Source of the DNA: Parasediminibacterium sp046546515
GTDB taxonomy: Bacteria > Bacteroidota > Bacteroidia > Chitinophagales > Chitinophagaceae
Reading direction: 5' to 3'
DNA: 64,000 bases
Assembly (NCBI RefSeq): GCF_046546515.1
Contig: NZ_JBKHKJ010000005.1
Coordinates: 129,826 to 193,825 of the forward strand
Shown here: piece by piece, positions 43,676-52,582 of the stretch
How the letters are laid out: every line of letters begins with the position of its first letter
Numbering within the stretch: the stretch's first letter is position 1
Notes under the pieces: generated by a model
Databases searched by the model: none
What the model saw: the letters and a program-made list of their open reading frames with translations, nothing else
What the model was told of the DNA's origin: nothing
Position numbers and translations under genes: made by a program

Positions 43676-44464
43676 ATGGAAGAAAATAAACAACATTTTG
43701 CCAGTTCACTAGCCAAGCGCATCATCCCATGCCTTGACATAAGGGACGGAAGGACAGTGAAAGGGGTGAATTTTGAAAATATCAGGGATGCAGGCGACCC
43801 GGTAGAACTCGGTGCATTTTACGCAGAACAGGGTGCAGACGAATTGGTGTTCCTTGATATAACTGCTACTGTAGAAAAACGCAAAACCCTCAGCGAACTG
43901 GTAAACCGTATAGCACGCAATATCAATATCCCATTTACGGTTGGGGGAGGGGTTGGCTCGGTGGAAGATGCGTCCTTATTGCTAAAAAATGGGGCAGATA
44001 AAGTGAGCATCAACACAGCCGCATATAAAAACCCCCCATTGATAAATAACCTTGCCAAGGAATTTGGCAGCCAGTTTGTTGTGCTTGCCATTGATACAAA
44101 GCAGGAAGAAGATGGGGAATGGTATGTTTACCTAAACGGCGGTAGGGTAAAAACAGAAACCAAATGCTTGGACTGGGCCAAGAAAGCTGTAGCATCAGGG
44201 GCAGGTGAAATATTGCTTACTTCCATGAACCACGATGGTACAAAACAAGGTTTTGCACTGGATATTACAAGGCTATTAAGCGAAACATTGCCTGTACCTA
44301 TAATAGCAAGCGGTGGCGGTGGCACTATGCCCCATTTTGTTGATGTATTTACGCAAGGCAAGGCAGATGCAGCATTGGCAGCCAGTATTTTTCATTTTAA
44401 GGAAATAGCTATACCTGATCTAAAAGGGTATTTGAAGGAAAAAGGAATTCATGTAAGGGTGTGA
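43676..44464 (+). CDS. hisF: Imidazole glycerol phosphate synthase, cyclase subunit
   Basis: 262 residues: LAKRIIPCLDIRDGRTVKGV (catalytic Asp), FTVGGGVGSVEDA, GADKVSINTAA, LLTSMNHDGTKQGF (second Asp) and IASGGGGTMPHF. An N-terminal extension of 11 residues precedes the usual start. Works with HisH to make imidazole glycerol phosphate and AICAR. Confidence 0.98.
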   Translation: MEENKQHFASSLAKRIIPCLDIRDGRTVKGVNFENIRDAGDPVELGAFYAEQGADELVFLDITATVEKRKTLSELVNRIARNINIPFTVGGGVGSVEDASLLLKNGADKVSINTAAYKNPPLINNLAKEFGSQFVVLAIDTKQEEDGEWYVYLNGGRVKTETKCLDWAKKAVASGAGEILLTSMNHDGTKQGFALDITRLLSETLPVPIIASGGGGTMPHFVDVFTQGKADAALAASIFHFKEIAIPDLKGYLKEKGIHVRV

Positions 44465-44652
44465 TTCTGAAAATTTCGCCATAGTCCTGAAAGGGCGGTA
44501 TATGTAAGCGATGGGTGAAGCCCATAGAAATTTGTGTAAATAATCTTTGTCAAAAAATTCACAAGCCAATATGCTGCCGCAAGCATATTTTCGTTTTAAT
44601 TTATAGGTTAGTTTTTAATATAAATAGCCGCAAATAATAATACTTTGTAAGC

Positions 44653-45249
44653 ATGGATATTGATTTTACAAAATATGCAGATGGCCTTGTCCCGGCAATT
44701 GTGCAGGATACCATAACTGGGAAAGTGCTAATGCTAGGCTTTATGGACGAGGCGGCTTTAAGCAAAACAAAAGATATAAACAAAGTAACTTTTTACAGCC
44801 GCAGCAAACAAAGATTATGGACAAAAGGGGAGGAGAGCGGTAGTTTTTTATTATTGGATAGCATTGCTATTGATTGCGACAATGATACATTACTGGTAAA
44901 AGCATCCCCTGTTGGGCCTGTTTGCCATACTGGTGCCGATACCTGCTGGGGGGAAGAAAATAAAGAAACTGGCTTTTTATATTATTTAGAAAATATTATA
45001 GAGCAGCGTAGCAAGCTGGTACCAGAAATGTCTTACACAGCTAGGATGTTGGACAAAGGCATAAATAAAGTAGCACAAAAAGTAGGCGAGGAAGCTGTAG
45101 AGCTAGTAATAGAAGCAAAAGACAATGATAAAGATTTATTTTTGGGCGAGGCTGCCGACCTTATGTTCCATTATTTGTTGCTGCTTAAAGCCAAAGGTTA
45201 TAAATTGCACGAGGTAGTAGAGGTTTTACAAAAAAGGCATAAAAAATAA
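44653..45249 (+). CDS. hisIE: Bifunctional phosphoribosyl-AMP cyclohydrolase / phosphoribosyl-ATP pyrophosphatase
   Basis: 198 residues. HisI domain (about 1-105): MLGFMDEAALSKT, FYSRSKQRLWTKGEESGSFL, DCDNDTLLVKASPVGPVCHT with metal ligands and GADTCW. HisE domain (about 110-198): SYTARMLDKGINKVAQKVGE and EAVELVIEAKDND. It performs steps 2 and 3 of histidine synthesis. The tlpA-like gene begins 10 bp after its stop. Confidence 0.97.
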   Translation: MDIDFTKYADGLVPAIVQDTITGKVLMLGFMDEAALSKTKDINKVTFYSRSKQRLWTKGEESGSFLLLDSIAIDCDNDTLLVKASPVGPVCHTGADTCWGEENKETGFLYYLENIIEQRSKLVPEMSYTARMLDKGINKVAQKVGEEAVELVIEAKDNDKDLFLGEAADLMFHYLLLLKAKGYKLHEVVEVLQKRHKK

Positions 45250-45259
45250 AGATATAGGA

Positions 45260-46333
45260 ATGAAAAAGTTATTAATAATAATGTTGTTGCCAATGGCTGC
45301 ATTGGCTCAAAATGGGTTTACCGTAAAAGGGAATATAAAAGGGCTGAAAGACAGCACGCTGGTTTTTTTGCAGAATATTGAAGGTGCTACCATTGCACAG
45401 GACTATGCCAAAGGCGGCAAATTTTCTATTGCTGGCAAAACTGATGATGTAAGCTTTTTCCAATTGGCTTTTATTGGAACGAAAGACATGAGCGAAATGT
45501 TCCTAGGCAGCAATGATAATGTTACGATAACTGGGGATATGTCAAATTTAAAATCTGCTGTTTTCACTGGCTCTGCTTCCCAAAATATTTACAGAGGCTA
45601 TGTAAAAGAATTTTTGCCTATTAATGAAACTTTAACCAAAATAATAGCTTCCGTCAAGGTAGAAAAAGAAGGCACAAAAAAAAGAGATAGCTTGATAGCT
45701 CTGTTTAACCAAAATAAAAATAAATTAAAAATATATACAGACAATTTCCTGAAAACAAATTCAGCTTCGCCTGTTAGTGCTTTTATTTTGTATCAATTCA
45801 GCAAGCTATACGACGAGAAAGGCTTGGAAGAAAGATATAATGCATTGAAACCTTCTGCAAATAAAATAGCTTTTGCCAAAGAAATAGAAAAAAATATCGC
45901 TGTTTCCAAGATAGGCAACGTAGGCAGCATGGCAGCAGATTTTACCCAGAACGATACCGCCAACAAGCCTGTTAGTTTGTCTTCCTTCCGTGGCAAATAT
46001 GTGCTGGTAGATTTTTGGGCTAGCTGGTGCAGGCCTTGTCGCATGGAAAACCCCAATGTATTAAATGCTTACAATACTTATAAAGACAAAAACTTTACCG
46101 TGCTAGGCATCTCTTTAGACAAGGAAAAAGAAAGCTGGGTAAAAGCCATTAAGGACGATAAACTACCTTGGACGCATGTTAGCGACTTGCAATTTTGGAG
46201 CAATGCCGTGGCCCAGCAATATAAAATACAAAGCATCCCTTCTAATATGCTGGTAGACCCCAATGGAAAAATCATCGGCAAAAACCTGCGTGGGGATGAG
46301 TTGCAGGATAAATTGAAAGAATTGTTGAAATAA
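45260..46333 (+). CDS. TlpA-like thioredoxin with N-terminal DUF4369 domain
   Basis: 357 residues. Signal peptide about 1-17 (LLIIMLLPMAALAQ), then a DUF4369-type beta domain (about 20-115, GNIKGLKDSTLVFLQN), a helical middle, and a thioredoxin domain from about 220 with the redox motif WASWCRPCRMENP. A periplasmic thiol-disulfide oxidoreductase, probably reducing or protecting exported proteins. It is the last gene of the his run, 10 bp behind hisIE, so it is cotranscribed. Confidence 0.9.
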   Translation: MKKLLIIMLLPMAALAQNGFTVKGNIKGLKDSTLVFLQNIEGATIAQDYAKGGKFSIAGKTDDVSFFQLAFIGTKDMSEMFLGSNDNVTITGDMSNLKSAVFTGSASQNIYRGYVKEFLPINETLTKIIASVKVEKEGTKKRDSLIALFNQNKNKLKIYTDNFLKTNSASPVSAFILYQFSKLYDEKGLEERYNALKPSANKIAFAKEIEKNIAVSKIGNVGSMAADFTQNDTANKPVSLSSFRGKYVLVDFWASWCRPCRMENPNVLNAYNTYKDKNFTVLGISLDKEKESWVKAIKDDKLPWTHVSDLQFWSNAVAQQYKIQSIPSNMLVDPNGKIIGKNLRGDELQDKLKELLK

Positions 46334-46342
46334 TATTATACA

Positions 46343-46366
46343 ACTGATTAAATGATTTGCATGATT
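46343..46366 (+). repeat. 24-bp repeat ACTGATTAAATGATTTGC...
   Basis: A perfect reverse-complement copy lies at 50015-50038, so the two face each other across the dehydratase-SDR-hydrolase operon. Confidence 0.8.
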
Positions 46367-46404
46367 TTAATGATTCAAGCCTTTCACAGAAAGTATTCTC
46401 AATA

Positions 46405-46436
46405 AAAATAGCCACGGTGCAAACCGTGGCTATTTT
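46405..46436. terminator. Bidirectional terminator between convergent genes
   Basis: Perfect 14-bp stem AAAATAGCCACGGT/ACCGTGGCTATTTT with loop GCAA, A/T runs on both sides. It sits between the TlpA-like gene and the leftward hydrolase gene. Confidence 0.85.
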
Positions 46437-46442
46437 ATTGGT

Positions 46443-46473
46443 GATTTGCTAACTTTCCAAAAGTTGCCAAATC
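46443..46473. repeat. 31-bp palindrome, GATTTG..CAAATC family
   Basis: Third copy of the palindrome at 28804 and 39786. Confidence 0.75.
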
Positions 46474-46481
46474 TAAAAGGT

Positions 46482-47339
46482 TTATCCCACATATGCCTTT
46501 ACCACCTGTGTAGAACTGCCCAAGCCATCTATACCCAATGAAACTACATCGCCTGGTTTCAAGTAAACTGGCGATGGCTTTTGACCAAGACCTACACCTG
46601 CTGGCGTTCCTGTGGATATAATGTCGCCCGGTAGCAGGGTCATAAACTGGCTAAGGTAAGACACGAGGAACGGCACATTGAAAATAAGGTTCTTAGTGTT
46701 GCCATCCTGATAGGTTTTGCCGTTTACAGTAAGCCACAATCGGAGGTTATTGATGTCCTCAAACTCATCGGTAGTAGCCAACCAAGGACCGATAGGTGCA
46801 AAAGTGTCGCAGCTTTTGCCTTTTACCCATTGCCCGCCACGCTCCAGTTGAAAAGCCCTTTCGCTATAATCGTTATGCAAAGCAAAGCCTGCTACATAAT
46901 CCATTGCTTCCGCCTCGGACACATAGCTTGTTTTTTTGCCAATTACAACGGCCAATTCTACTTCCCAATCTGTTTTCTCGCTGCCTTTGGGTATGATTAG
47001 GTCGTCATTGCAGCCTACAATAGCGGTGGTAGATTTAAAGAAAATAATGGGTTCTGCTGGCAAAGCCATATTGCTTTCGGCAGCATGGTCAGCATAGTTC
47101 AGCCCAATACATACAATTTTAGAAGGGCGGGTAGTAATGGGTGCCCATCTTTCCGCTTCGTCCACTACGTGTGCAGTGACTTTGTTGGCAGCAAACCATT
47201 CTTTTAGTTTGTTGATGCCATCATTGGCAAAAAAATCTTCTGTATAGTCTTGCCCAAAACCGCTGACATCGTAGCGTTTACCGTCTTCGTATATGGCTGG
47301 GAGTTCCTGCCCAATATTTCCAAATCTTGTGAGTTTCAT
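46482..47339 (-). CDS. Fumarylacetoacetate hydrolase-family enzyme, probable 2,4-diketo-3-deoxy-L-sugar acid hydrolase
   Basis: 285 residues of FAH fold: CIGLNYADHAAESN, EPIIFFKSTTAI, metal ligands in EKTDWEVELAVVIG, DYSERAFQLERGGQWVKGKS and STGTPAGVG. In the non-phosphorylative L-fucose and L-rhamnose pathways an enzyme of this type splits the 2,4-diketo-3-deoxy acid into pyruvate and L-lactate. It is 17 bp downstream of the SDR and follows the UxaA-type dehydratase, which supports that role. Exact sugar is not determined. Confidence 0.85.
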   Translation of the reverse strand: MKLTRFGNIGQELPAIYEDGKRYDVSGFGQDYTEDFFANDGINKLKEWFAANKVTAHVVDEAERWAPITTRPSKIVCIGLNYADHAAESNMALPAEPIIFFKSTTAIVGCNDDLIIPKGSEKTDWEVELAVVIGKKTSYVSEAEAMDYVAGFALHNDYSERAFQLERGGQWVKGKSCDTFAPIGPWLATTDEFEDINNLRLWLTVNGKTYQDGNTKNLIFNVPFLVSYLSQFMTLLPGDIISTGTPAGVGLGQKPSPVYLKPGDVVSLGIDGLGSSTQVVKAYVG

Positions 47340-47356
47340 ATATTCTTGCTTATTGT

Positions 47357-48118
47357 TTAATTATTTAAAGTAGTAAAACCTCCATCAATAGGGTAGTCAC
47401 AGCCTGTTATAAAACTGGCTTCGCTGCTGCAAAGATATAGGGCAAGCGTAGCTATTTCAACAGGTTCTGCCATGCGACCTATAGGTTGCGACTGGGATAA
47501 TTTTTCAAACATTTCTGCTTCCTTGCCTGCATAGTTGTTTTTCAAAAAGCCATCTACAAAAGGAGTATGTACCCTTGCAGGGGAAATGGAATTGCAGCGT
47601 ATGTTTTCCTTTATATAATCCCTTGCTACACTCATGGTCATGGCTTTGATAGCCCCTTTACTAGTGCTATATACAAAGCGGTCAGCAATCCCAACGTTAG
47701 AACCTATGGAAGCCATATTGATAATCACACCGCCTTGAACCCTCAATTTAGGTATTGCCGCAAAAATGCAATTGTATGACCCTTTTACATTCACTGCCAT
47801 TACTTTGTCAAAGTCGGTCTCGGAAGTGGTATCTGCTTTGCCAATATTGGCTATACCCGCATTGTTAATCAAAATATCTACTTTGTCCAAAGCCGATATA
47901 GTAGCCACTACCTGCTGCTGATTTGCCACATTGCAGCTATGGGCAAAAGCCTTACCGCCAGCGGTGGTTATTTCCGTTACGGTTTGTGCGGCGTTTTCCT
48001 CGCTCAACTCTATGATGTGTACCGTTGCACCTTGTTGTGCAAACAATACAGACATAGCCCTGCCTATACCACTGCCCCCACCTGTAATTACTGCTGTTTT
48101 ATTATCTAACCTAAACAT
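47357..48118 (-). CDS. Short-chain dehydrogenase, probable 2-keto-3-deoxy-L-sugar acid dehydrogenase
   Basis: 253 residues, classical SDR: TGGGSGIGRAM (12-22 region), NNAGIANIG, the Ser in NMASIGS, and YSTSKGAIK (Tyr/Lys pair), ending CDYPIDGGFT. Position between a dehydratase and an FAH-type hydrolase suggests oxidation of 2-keto-3-deoxy-L-fuconate or -rhamnonate with NAD. Assignment to this step is inference from the neighbours. Confidence 0.88.
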   Translation of the reverse strand: MFRLDNKTAVITGGGSGIGRAMSVLFAQQGATVHIIELSEENAAQTVTEITTAGGKAFAHSCNVANQQQVVATISALDKVDILINNAGIANIGKADTTSETDFDKVMAVNVKGSYNCIFAAIPKLRVQGGVIINMASIGSNVGIADRFVYSTSKGAIKAMTMSVARDYIKENIRCNSISPARVHTPFVDGFLKNNYAGKEAEMFEKLSQSQPIGRMAEPVEIATLALYLCSSEASFITGCDYPIDGGFTTLNN

Positions 48119-48124
48119 ATTTTT

Positions 48125-48238
48125 AGTTATGAGTTATGAATGATGAGTTATGAGTTATGTTGTGAATGATGAGTTATGAATGATAAACTAAAGTTACAAC
48201 GAGAAAAACTTATAACTCATCATTCATAACTCATAACT
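48125..48238. repeat. Perfect 27-bp inverted repeat (AGTTATGAGTTATGAATG arms)
   Basis: Arms 48125-48151 and 48212-48238 with a 60-bp centre fill the whole spacer between the dehydratase and SDR genes. In RNA this would be a long hairpin inside the operon. Confidence 0.9.
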
Positions 48239-48240
48239 AT

Positions 48241-49884
48241 TTAAAGGCTTACCCCTCTTTTCCATGGGATAAAATCATCCTGGTTAAGTTGTACCGCTTT
48301 GGGGATGATTTCTCCACTAGCGGCTTTGATGCAATATTCCAAAATATCCTCGCCCATTTGCTCTATTGTTTTTTTGCCCTCTATTATGTCCCCTGCATTG
48401 ATGTCAATAATATCGCTCATGCGGGTGGCAAGCTTGGTATTGCTGGCCACTTTTATCACCGGGCAAACCGGGTTGCCCGTTGGTGTACCTAAACCTGTGG
48501 TGAACAAAATAAGTGTTGCGCCACTAGCAGCCTTTCCAGTAGTTGCTTCCACATCGTTCCCGGGGGTGCATACTAGGTTCAGGCCTGGTTTTGTAGCAGG
48601 TTCAGTATAGTCCAATACATCTGCCACCGGGGCGGTGCCACCTTTTTTGCAGGCGCCTGCACTTTTGATGGCATCTGTAATCAGGCCATCCTTGATGTTC
48701 CCGGGGGAGGGGTTCATGTGGAAACCAGAACCCACAGCATGTGCCTGTGCATCGTAGTCTTTCATTAGTTGGATAAACTTCTTTGCCACGGGTTCGCTGC
48801 TGCTCCTGTCTATCAGTTCCTGCTCCACGCCACACAATTCAGGGAACTCCGCCAGTAAAATCTTGCCTCCCAATGCCACTACCAAATCAGCACAATAACC
48901 CACGGCGGGGTTGGCAGATATACCGCTAAAGCCATCGCTGCCACCACATTTTACACCAATGGTCAACTGACTTAGTGGGGCAGGTTTCCGTTCTGCCTTA
49001 TTGGCTTCTATCAATTGCAGGAAGGTTTTCTTAATAGCATCCTTTACCAATTGTTCCTCGCTTACCGATTGCTGTTGTTCAAAAATAAGCACAGGCTTGT
49101 TGAACAAAGGATTTCTTTGTTTAATGTCTTGTACAAAGTCGGCCGTTTGCAAGTGCTGGCAACCAAGGCTCAACAGGGTAATGCCAGCCACATTGGGATG
49201 GTCGGCATAAGCGGCCAATAGCTTGCTTAGCGTTGCCGAATCCTGCCTCGTTCCCCCACAGCCACCTTGGTGGTTTAGGAACTTGATGCCGTCAATATTT
49301 TTAAACAAGCCTTTCTTTATTGGGGCTTCCGCAGGGGCAAGCACAGCCGTGTTGATGTCTTCCCCTTTTTCATAAGCCTCTACTAAAAGGTGTGTATAGC
49401 TTTTGTATTTATCGGTAACGGCATAGCCCAGTTCGTTGTGCAGGGCTTCTTTTATCACGTCTAGGTTCCTGTTTTCACAAAACACAGTTGGGATAAACAG
49501 CCAGTAATTGGCCGTGCCTACCTTGCCATCGTTGCGGTGGTAGCCGTTAAAAGTCCTGTTGGCATATTTGCTTACATCGGGTGCTGTCCAGTGATAATGC
49601 GCTTCCCGATAATAATAAGGGTCGGCTGCGTGCTTGGTATTGTCAACCGTCATTCTTGCGCCCTTGGCTACATAGTGCTGCACCTTGCCCACCAATACAC
49701 CATACATATATACTTCCTCGCCAGTAGCCATGTCCTGCATAAAAAATTTATGCTTTGCGGGGATAGGTTCTAGTAAAAGGTAGGTTTCTTTATTGTATAT
49801 GATAGACTGCCCCACTGTTAAATCGGTCAATGCTACCAGTACATTGTCTTTTGGGTGTATTTGAAGGACTAAATGTGGATCCAT
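48241..49884 (-). CDS. UxaA/altronate dehydratase-family enzyme, probable sugar-acid dehydratase
   Basis: 547 residues from ATG 49884 (MDPHLVLQIHPKDN); a longer frame starts inside a repeat arm and is rejected. An N-terminal SAF domain (about 1-90) precedes the UxaA catalytic region: FNGYHRNDGKVGTANYW, HQGGCGGTRQDS, GVKCGGSDGFSGISANPAVG, GGKILLAEFPE and TTGLGTPTGNPVCPV. Altronate dehydratases make 2-keto-3-deoxy acids; UxaA homologues occur in the L-fucose locus of Campylobacter jejuni, so here L-fuconate or L-rhamnonate is as likely as altronate. First gene of the leftward catabolic operon. Confidence 0.85.
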   Translation of the reverse strand: MDPHLVLQIHPKDNVLVALTDLTVGQSIIYNKETYLLLEPIPAKHKFFMQDMATGEEVYMYGVLVGKVQHYVAKGARMTVDNTKHAADPYYYREAHYHWTAPDVSKYANRTFNGYHRNDGKVGTANYWLFIPTVFCENRNLDVIKEALHNELGYAVTDKYKSYTHLLVEAYEKGEDINTAVLAPAEAPIKKGLFKNIDGIKFLNHQGGCGGTRQDSATLSKLLAAYADHPNVAGITLLSLGCQHLQTADFVQDIKQRNPLFNKPVLIFEQQQSVSEEQLVKDAIKKTFLQLIEANKAERKPAPLSQLTIGVKCGGSDGFSGISANPAVGYCADLVVALGGKILLAEFPELCGVEQELIDRSSSEPVAKKFIQLMKDYDAQAHAVGSGFHMNPSPGNIKDGLITDAIKSAGACKKGGTAPVADVLDYTEPATKPGLNLVCTPGNDVEATTGKAASGATLILFTTGLGTPTGNPVCPVIKVASNTKLATRMSDIIDINAGDIIEGKKTIEQMGEDILEYCIKAASGEIIPKAVQLNQDDFIPWKRGVSL

Positions 49885-50434
49885 GAATGATTGATATTTT
49901 TTTCGCCACAAAGGCACGAAGGCTTAAAGCGGCACTAAAGAGTAAAAAAGAAAAAAGAATTAAATAAAATGGTTTACGACAATCCTTATAAAATCCTTTG
50001 AGATCAAGGGGTGTAATCATGCAAATCATTTAATCAGTGGTATAAAATAGCTTCCCCTGTTACAGGGGAAGCTATTTAGAAAGGAAATAGAACTATAGGG
50101 CTTTGTGTACTAAACAAAACAGCGTTTAAAATAAGTTGTATCGCAAGCATAACGTTTACTTAATTGAACAAAGCAAAAATAGAATGAATTGCGATGCATT
50201 GTTTATGCTAGTTTAGCAACTTTCCATACTATGTTATCTTTTTATTTATTAAATGTTTATTTTTAATGCGTATATACTGCGAAAAGGTAAGTTGGGAAGT
50301 TTTATTCCGTTATTAGGTTATTCCAACCCTATTATTAGCAGGGTTAGAGCGTAAAATAAATTATGCATACAAAACAAGTTGCTTTTGCCCTTACAGCACT
50401 TTTTATTAACTTCGCCATAATATAACACATAGGG
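49885..50434. other. Regulatory gap upstream of the dehydratase operon
   Basis: It contains a GCCACAAAGGCACGAAGGC half-element (49905-49923), the 24-bp repeat (50015-50038), a perfect 15-bp hairpin AAATAGCTTCCCCTG/CAGGGGAAGCTATTT (50045-50077) and a ~70-bp block at 50212-50281 that resembles the araC upstream region. No gene is visible. Confidence 0.6.
50212..50281. promoter_or_regulatory. Upstream element shared with the AraC-type regulator gene
   Basis: TTTAGCAACTTTCCATACTA (50212-50231) and the later TTTATTTTTAATGCGTATA resemble TTTAGCAACTTGCCGCACTA (51610-51629) and ATATTTTTGAAGTGTATTTA in the same order and spacing. A binding region for the AraC-type protein is a possible explanation. 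Confidence 0.45.
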
Positions 50435-50758
50435 ATGACACTAAACATTACCGATATAGAATTATTCGCACTGCTAAAGGCTAAAATTGGCGAGAAGGAA
50501 GCCACTGCTGTAATTAATTATGTAAAGCAGGAAACGGCTGCTGCTGCGAGCAAAACCCACGAATATTTCAACAAGGACATAGCAAACCTGCAAAGCCATG
50601 TTGACGAAAAGTTTAAGGACATGGCTACTAAAGACTTTGTACAAAAGGAAATAAGCAACTCGAAGGCAGACATGATGAGAGCGATGTACATTACTAGCTT
50701 TATACAAATACTTTCTATTATTGGTGGCATATTGGCCTTGGCAAAATTTATCAAATAG
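50435..50758 (+). CDS. Small coiled-coil protein with C-terminal membrane anchor
   Basis: 107 residues. Residues about 25-75 are strongly helical with heptad character (KTHEYFNKDIANLQSHVDEK) and the C-terminus is one hydrophobic segment (about 84-104, ITSFIQILSIIGGILALAKF). The layout recalls the small CCDC90/DUF1640-like proteins. Function unknown. A single gene between two leftward genes, facing right. Confidence 0.7.
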   Translation: MTLNITDIELFALLKAKIGEKEATAVINYVKQETAAAASKTHEYFNKDIANLQSHVDEKFKDMATKDFVQKEISNSKADMMRAMYITSFIQILSIIGGILALAKFIK

Positions 50759-50823
50759 GGGGTTGAAAAAGTCTAGATATATATTTGGCAAGACCTAATA
50801 ACGCCAAACCTAATTCCTTTACC

Positions 50824-51330
50824 TTATTGAATAATAATATCAATTGAATTGCTCTCAAATTGCAATGCAGTCAAAATTAATCTTGCTTTAGTTTTGTCAA
50901 AATGCTTTGATGTTTCAAATTCCGTCATAAGTCCACTAACCCAAAGTCTTTCATTACCTGTCATACCACCAAAATTCAAATACTTTTCTGGATAAGAGAT
51001 TTCTATCCACTTGCCATTTTCAAATACTTCAAATTGTCCCCATATTGGTTTTCCATCTTTCTTGCCAATAACCCTTGTTGGCATAATAAAATCGTGCTGA
51101 CAATCTTCAAGGGGTTCAGAAACGCTAATCCACTTTTCTTTATCAATTTGGTAATTATCAAAACAATGCTTTTCAGCTTCTTGGACTGTCAAATATTGAT
51201 AGTCCCAAAGTGATGATGAGTCTTGCACACAATCATAACCAAAAAGATAAATACCATCTTGTGATTCATAAATCATAAGTTTTTTAAGTTCGTCAAATGT
51301 GTCTATAAATGCTATTTTTCTCATTCGCAA
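50824..51330 (-). CDS. Hypothetical protein
   Basis: 168 residues, acidic and soluble, rich in Trp/Tyr (SSSLWDYQYLTVQEAEKH, KPIWGQFEVFENGKWIEISY). No signal peptide, membrane span or motif I recognise. Its style resembles single-domain immunity proteins of polymorphic toxin systems, but no toxin gene is adjacent, so I do not assign that function. Confidence 0.65.
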   Translation of the reverse strand: MRMRKIAFIDTFDELKKLMIYESQDGIYLFGYDCVQDSSSLWDYQYLTVQEAEKHCFDNYQIDKEKWISVSEPLEDCQHDFIMPTRVIGKKDGKPIWGQFEVFENGKWIEISYPEKYLNFGGMTGNERLWVSGLMTEFETSKHFDKTKARLILTALQFESNSIDIIIQ

Positions 51331-51689
51331 AGCACTTGAATTGAAAGTAGGTTAGTGTTTAATAAAGTACTACGCAATTCATAAATATGCCCAACCCAAA
51401 TGCGTAATTCCATCCAAAAATAAGTGTATTGCCACCTTTTAAAGAATTACAATATTCTAAAGCGCAAGTCTTTACCCCCTTATAACAGTATATAACAGCT
51501 AAAACTTTCCCACTTGCTACTTTCACGTTTCATTGCTCGTCCATAAAGAAAAAAAATTATCCATGCAGGCATTAGTGGATGCAAAATAATCAACTCTAAC
51601 TAATATTCATTTAGCAACTTGCCGCACTATATTACCTTTTAATTATAAAAATACATATTTTTGAAGTGTATTTAATACGCAATTGCATT
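51331..51689. other. Gap upstream of the AraC-type regulator
   Basis: AT-rich, no credible gene. From 51610 to 51681 it contains the block shared with 50212-50281, ending just before the regulator start codon. Confidence 0.6.
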
Positions 51690-52565
51690 ATGAAGCCTAA
51701 ATTGCTCAAAATTTCCGTTGCGCCGCAGCATTCGTTTAGTTGCAGGTTCGATAGTGTGCCTTTTTTTTATAGCGAATGGCATTTTCACCCGGAAATAGAA
51801 TTGGTGTATATACAAAAGGGGACAGGTACACAGTTTATTGGCAACAGTGTAAACCACTTTAGCCCGGGCGACATGGTATTGGTAGGCAGCAACCTGCCTC
51901 ATTTGTGGAAATGTGACCCTATGTATTTTGCAAAAGGGAGCGTTTTGAAAGCAGAATCGCTAGTGGTGCATTTTATGCCCGATTTGATGGGGGCATTTAT
52001 GCAGTTGCCAGAAAACAAATTGATTGTGGATTTGTTAGAAAGGGCCAAACAAGGGTTGCAAATTGTTTCCAATACAAAGGAAACGGTGCTGGGCTATATG
52101 CAAAGCCTGCAAACGGCAACTGGTGCAGAGCGGTTGATTTTGTTGTTGCAGATATTACAAACATTGGCAACCTCGCAAACCCTGGAGCCAATTGCTGCCA
52201 ATAACATGCAGCAGCCATCGTCGGAAAAGGAAAATGAACGCATGGGGACTATTTTTAAATATATGCTGGAGAATTTTTCCAAGCCGATTACTTTGGACGA
52301 TATTGCTAGGCTTGCAAACATTAGCCCAAATGCTTTTTGCCGCTTTTTCAAGGCAAGGACAAAGAAAACTTTTTCCCGGTTTTTGCTTGAAATGCGCATT
52401 AACCATGCCTGTAAACTGCTGGCAGAATCGGAAAAAAGCATCGAGCATATTTATACCGATTGCGGGTTCAACAACTCTTCCCACTTCAATCGTTATTTCA
52501 AGCAGCTAAATGGCACTACGCCTTTAGAGTATAGGAAAAAGCAGTTGCTGCGGGCGGTTGATTAA
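51690..52565 (+). CDS. AraC-family transcriptional regulator
   Basis: 291 residues from ATG 51690. The N-terminal cupin sensor shows WHFHPEIELVYIQKGTG and HFSPGDMVLVGSNLPHLWK; the C-terminal ~100 residues contain two HTH motifs (TLDDIARLANISPNAFCRFF and SIEHIYTDCGFNNSSHFNRY) and the closing FKQLNGTTPLEYR. AraC proteins of this layout usually bind a sugar. It sits between the deoxysugar operon and lutABC, 17 bp before lutA, and probably controls one or both. Confidence 0.92.
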   Translation: MKPKLLKISVAPQHSFSCRFDSVPFFYSEWHFHPEIELVYIQKGTGTQFIGNSVNHFSPGDMVLVGSNLPHLWKCDPMYFAKGSVLKAESLVVHFMPDLMGAFMQLPENKLIVDLLERAKQGLQIVSNTKETVLGYMQSLQTATGAERLILLLQILQTLATSQTLEPIAANNMQQPSSEKENERMGTIFKYMLENFSKPITLDDIARLANISPNAFCRFFKARTKKTFSRFLLEMRINHACKLLAESEKSIEHIYTDCGFNNSSHFNRYFKQLNGTTPLEYRKKQLLRAVD

Positions 52566-52582
52566 AATAATAATATTAGTAT

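Noticed and set aside
49885..49917. Extended N-terminus for the UxaA-type dehydratase
   Set aside because: The additional codons are a repeat arm; ATG 49884 gives the normal SAF-domain start.
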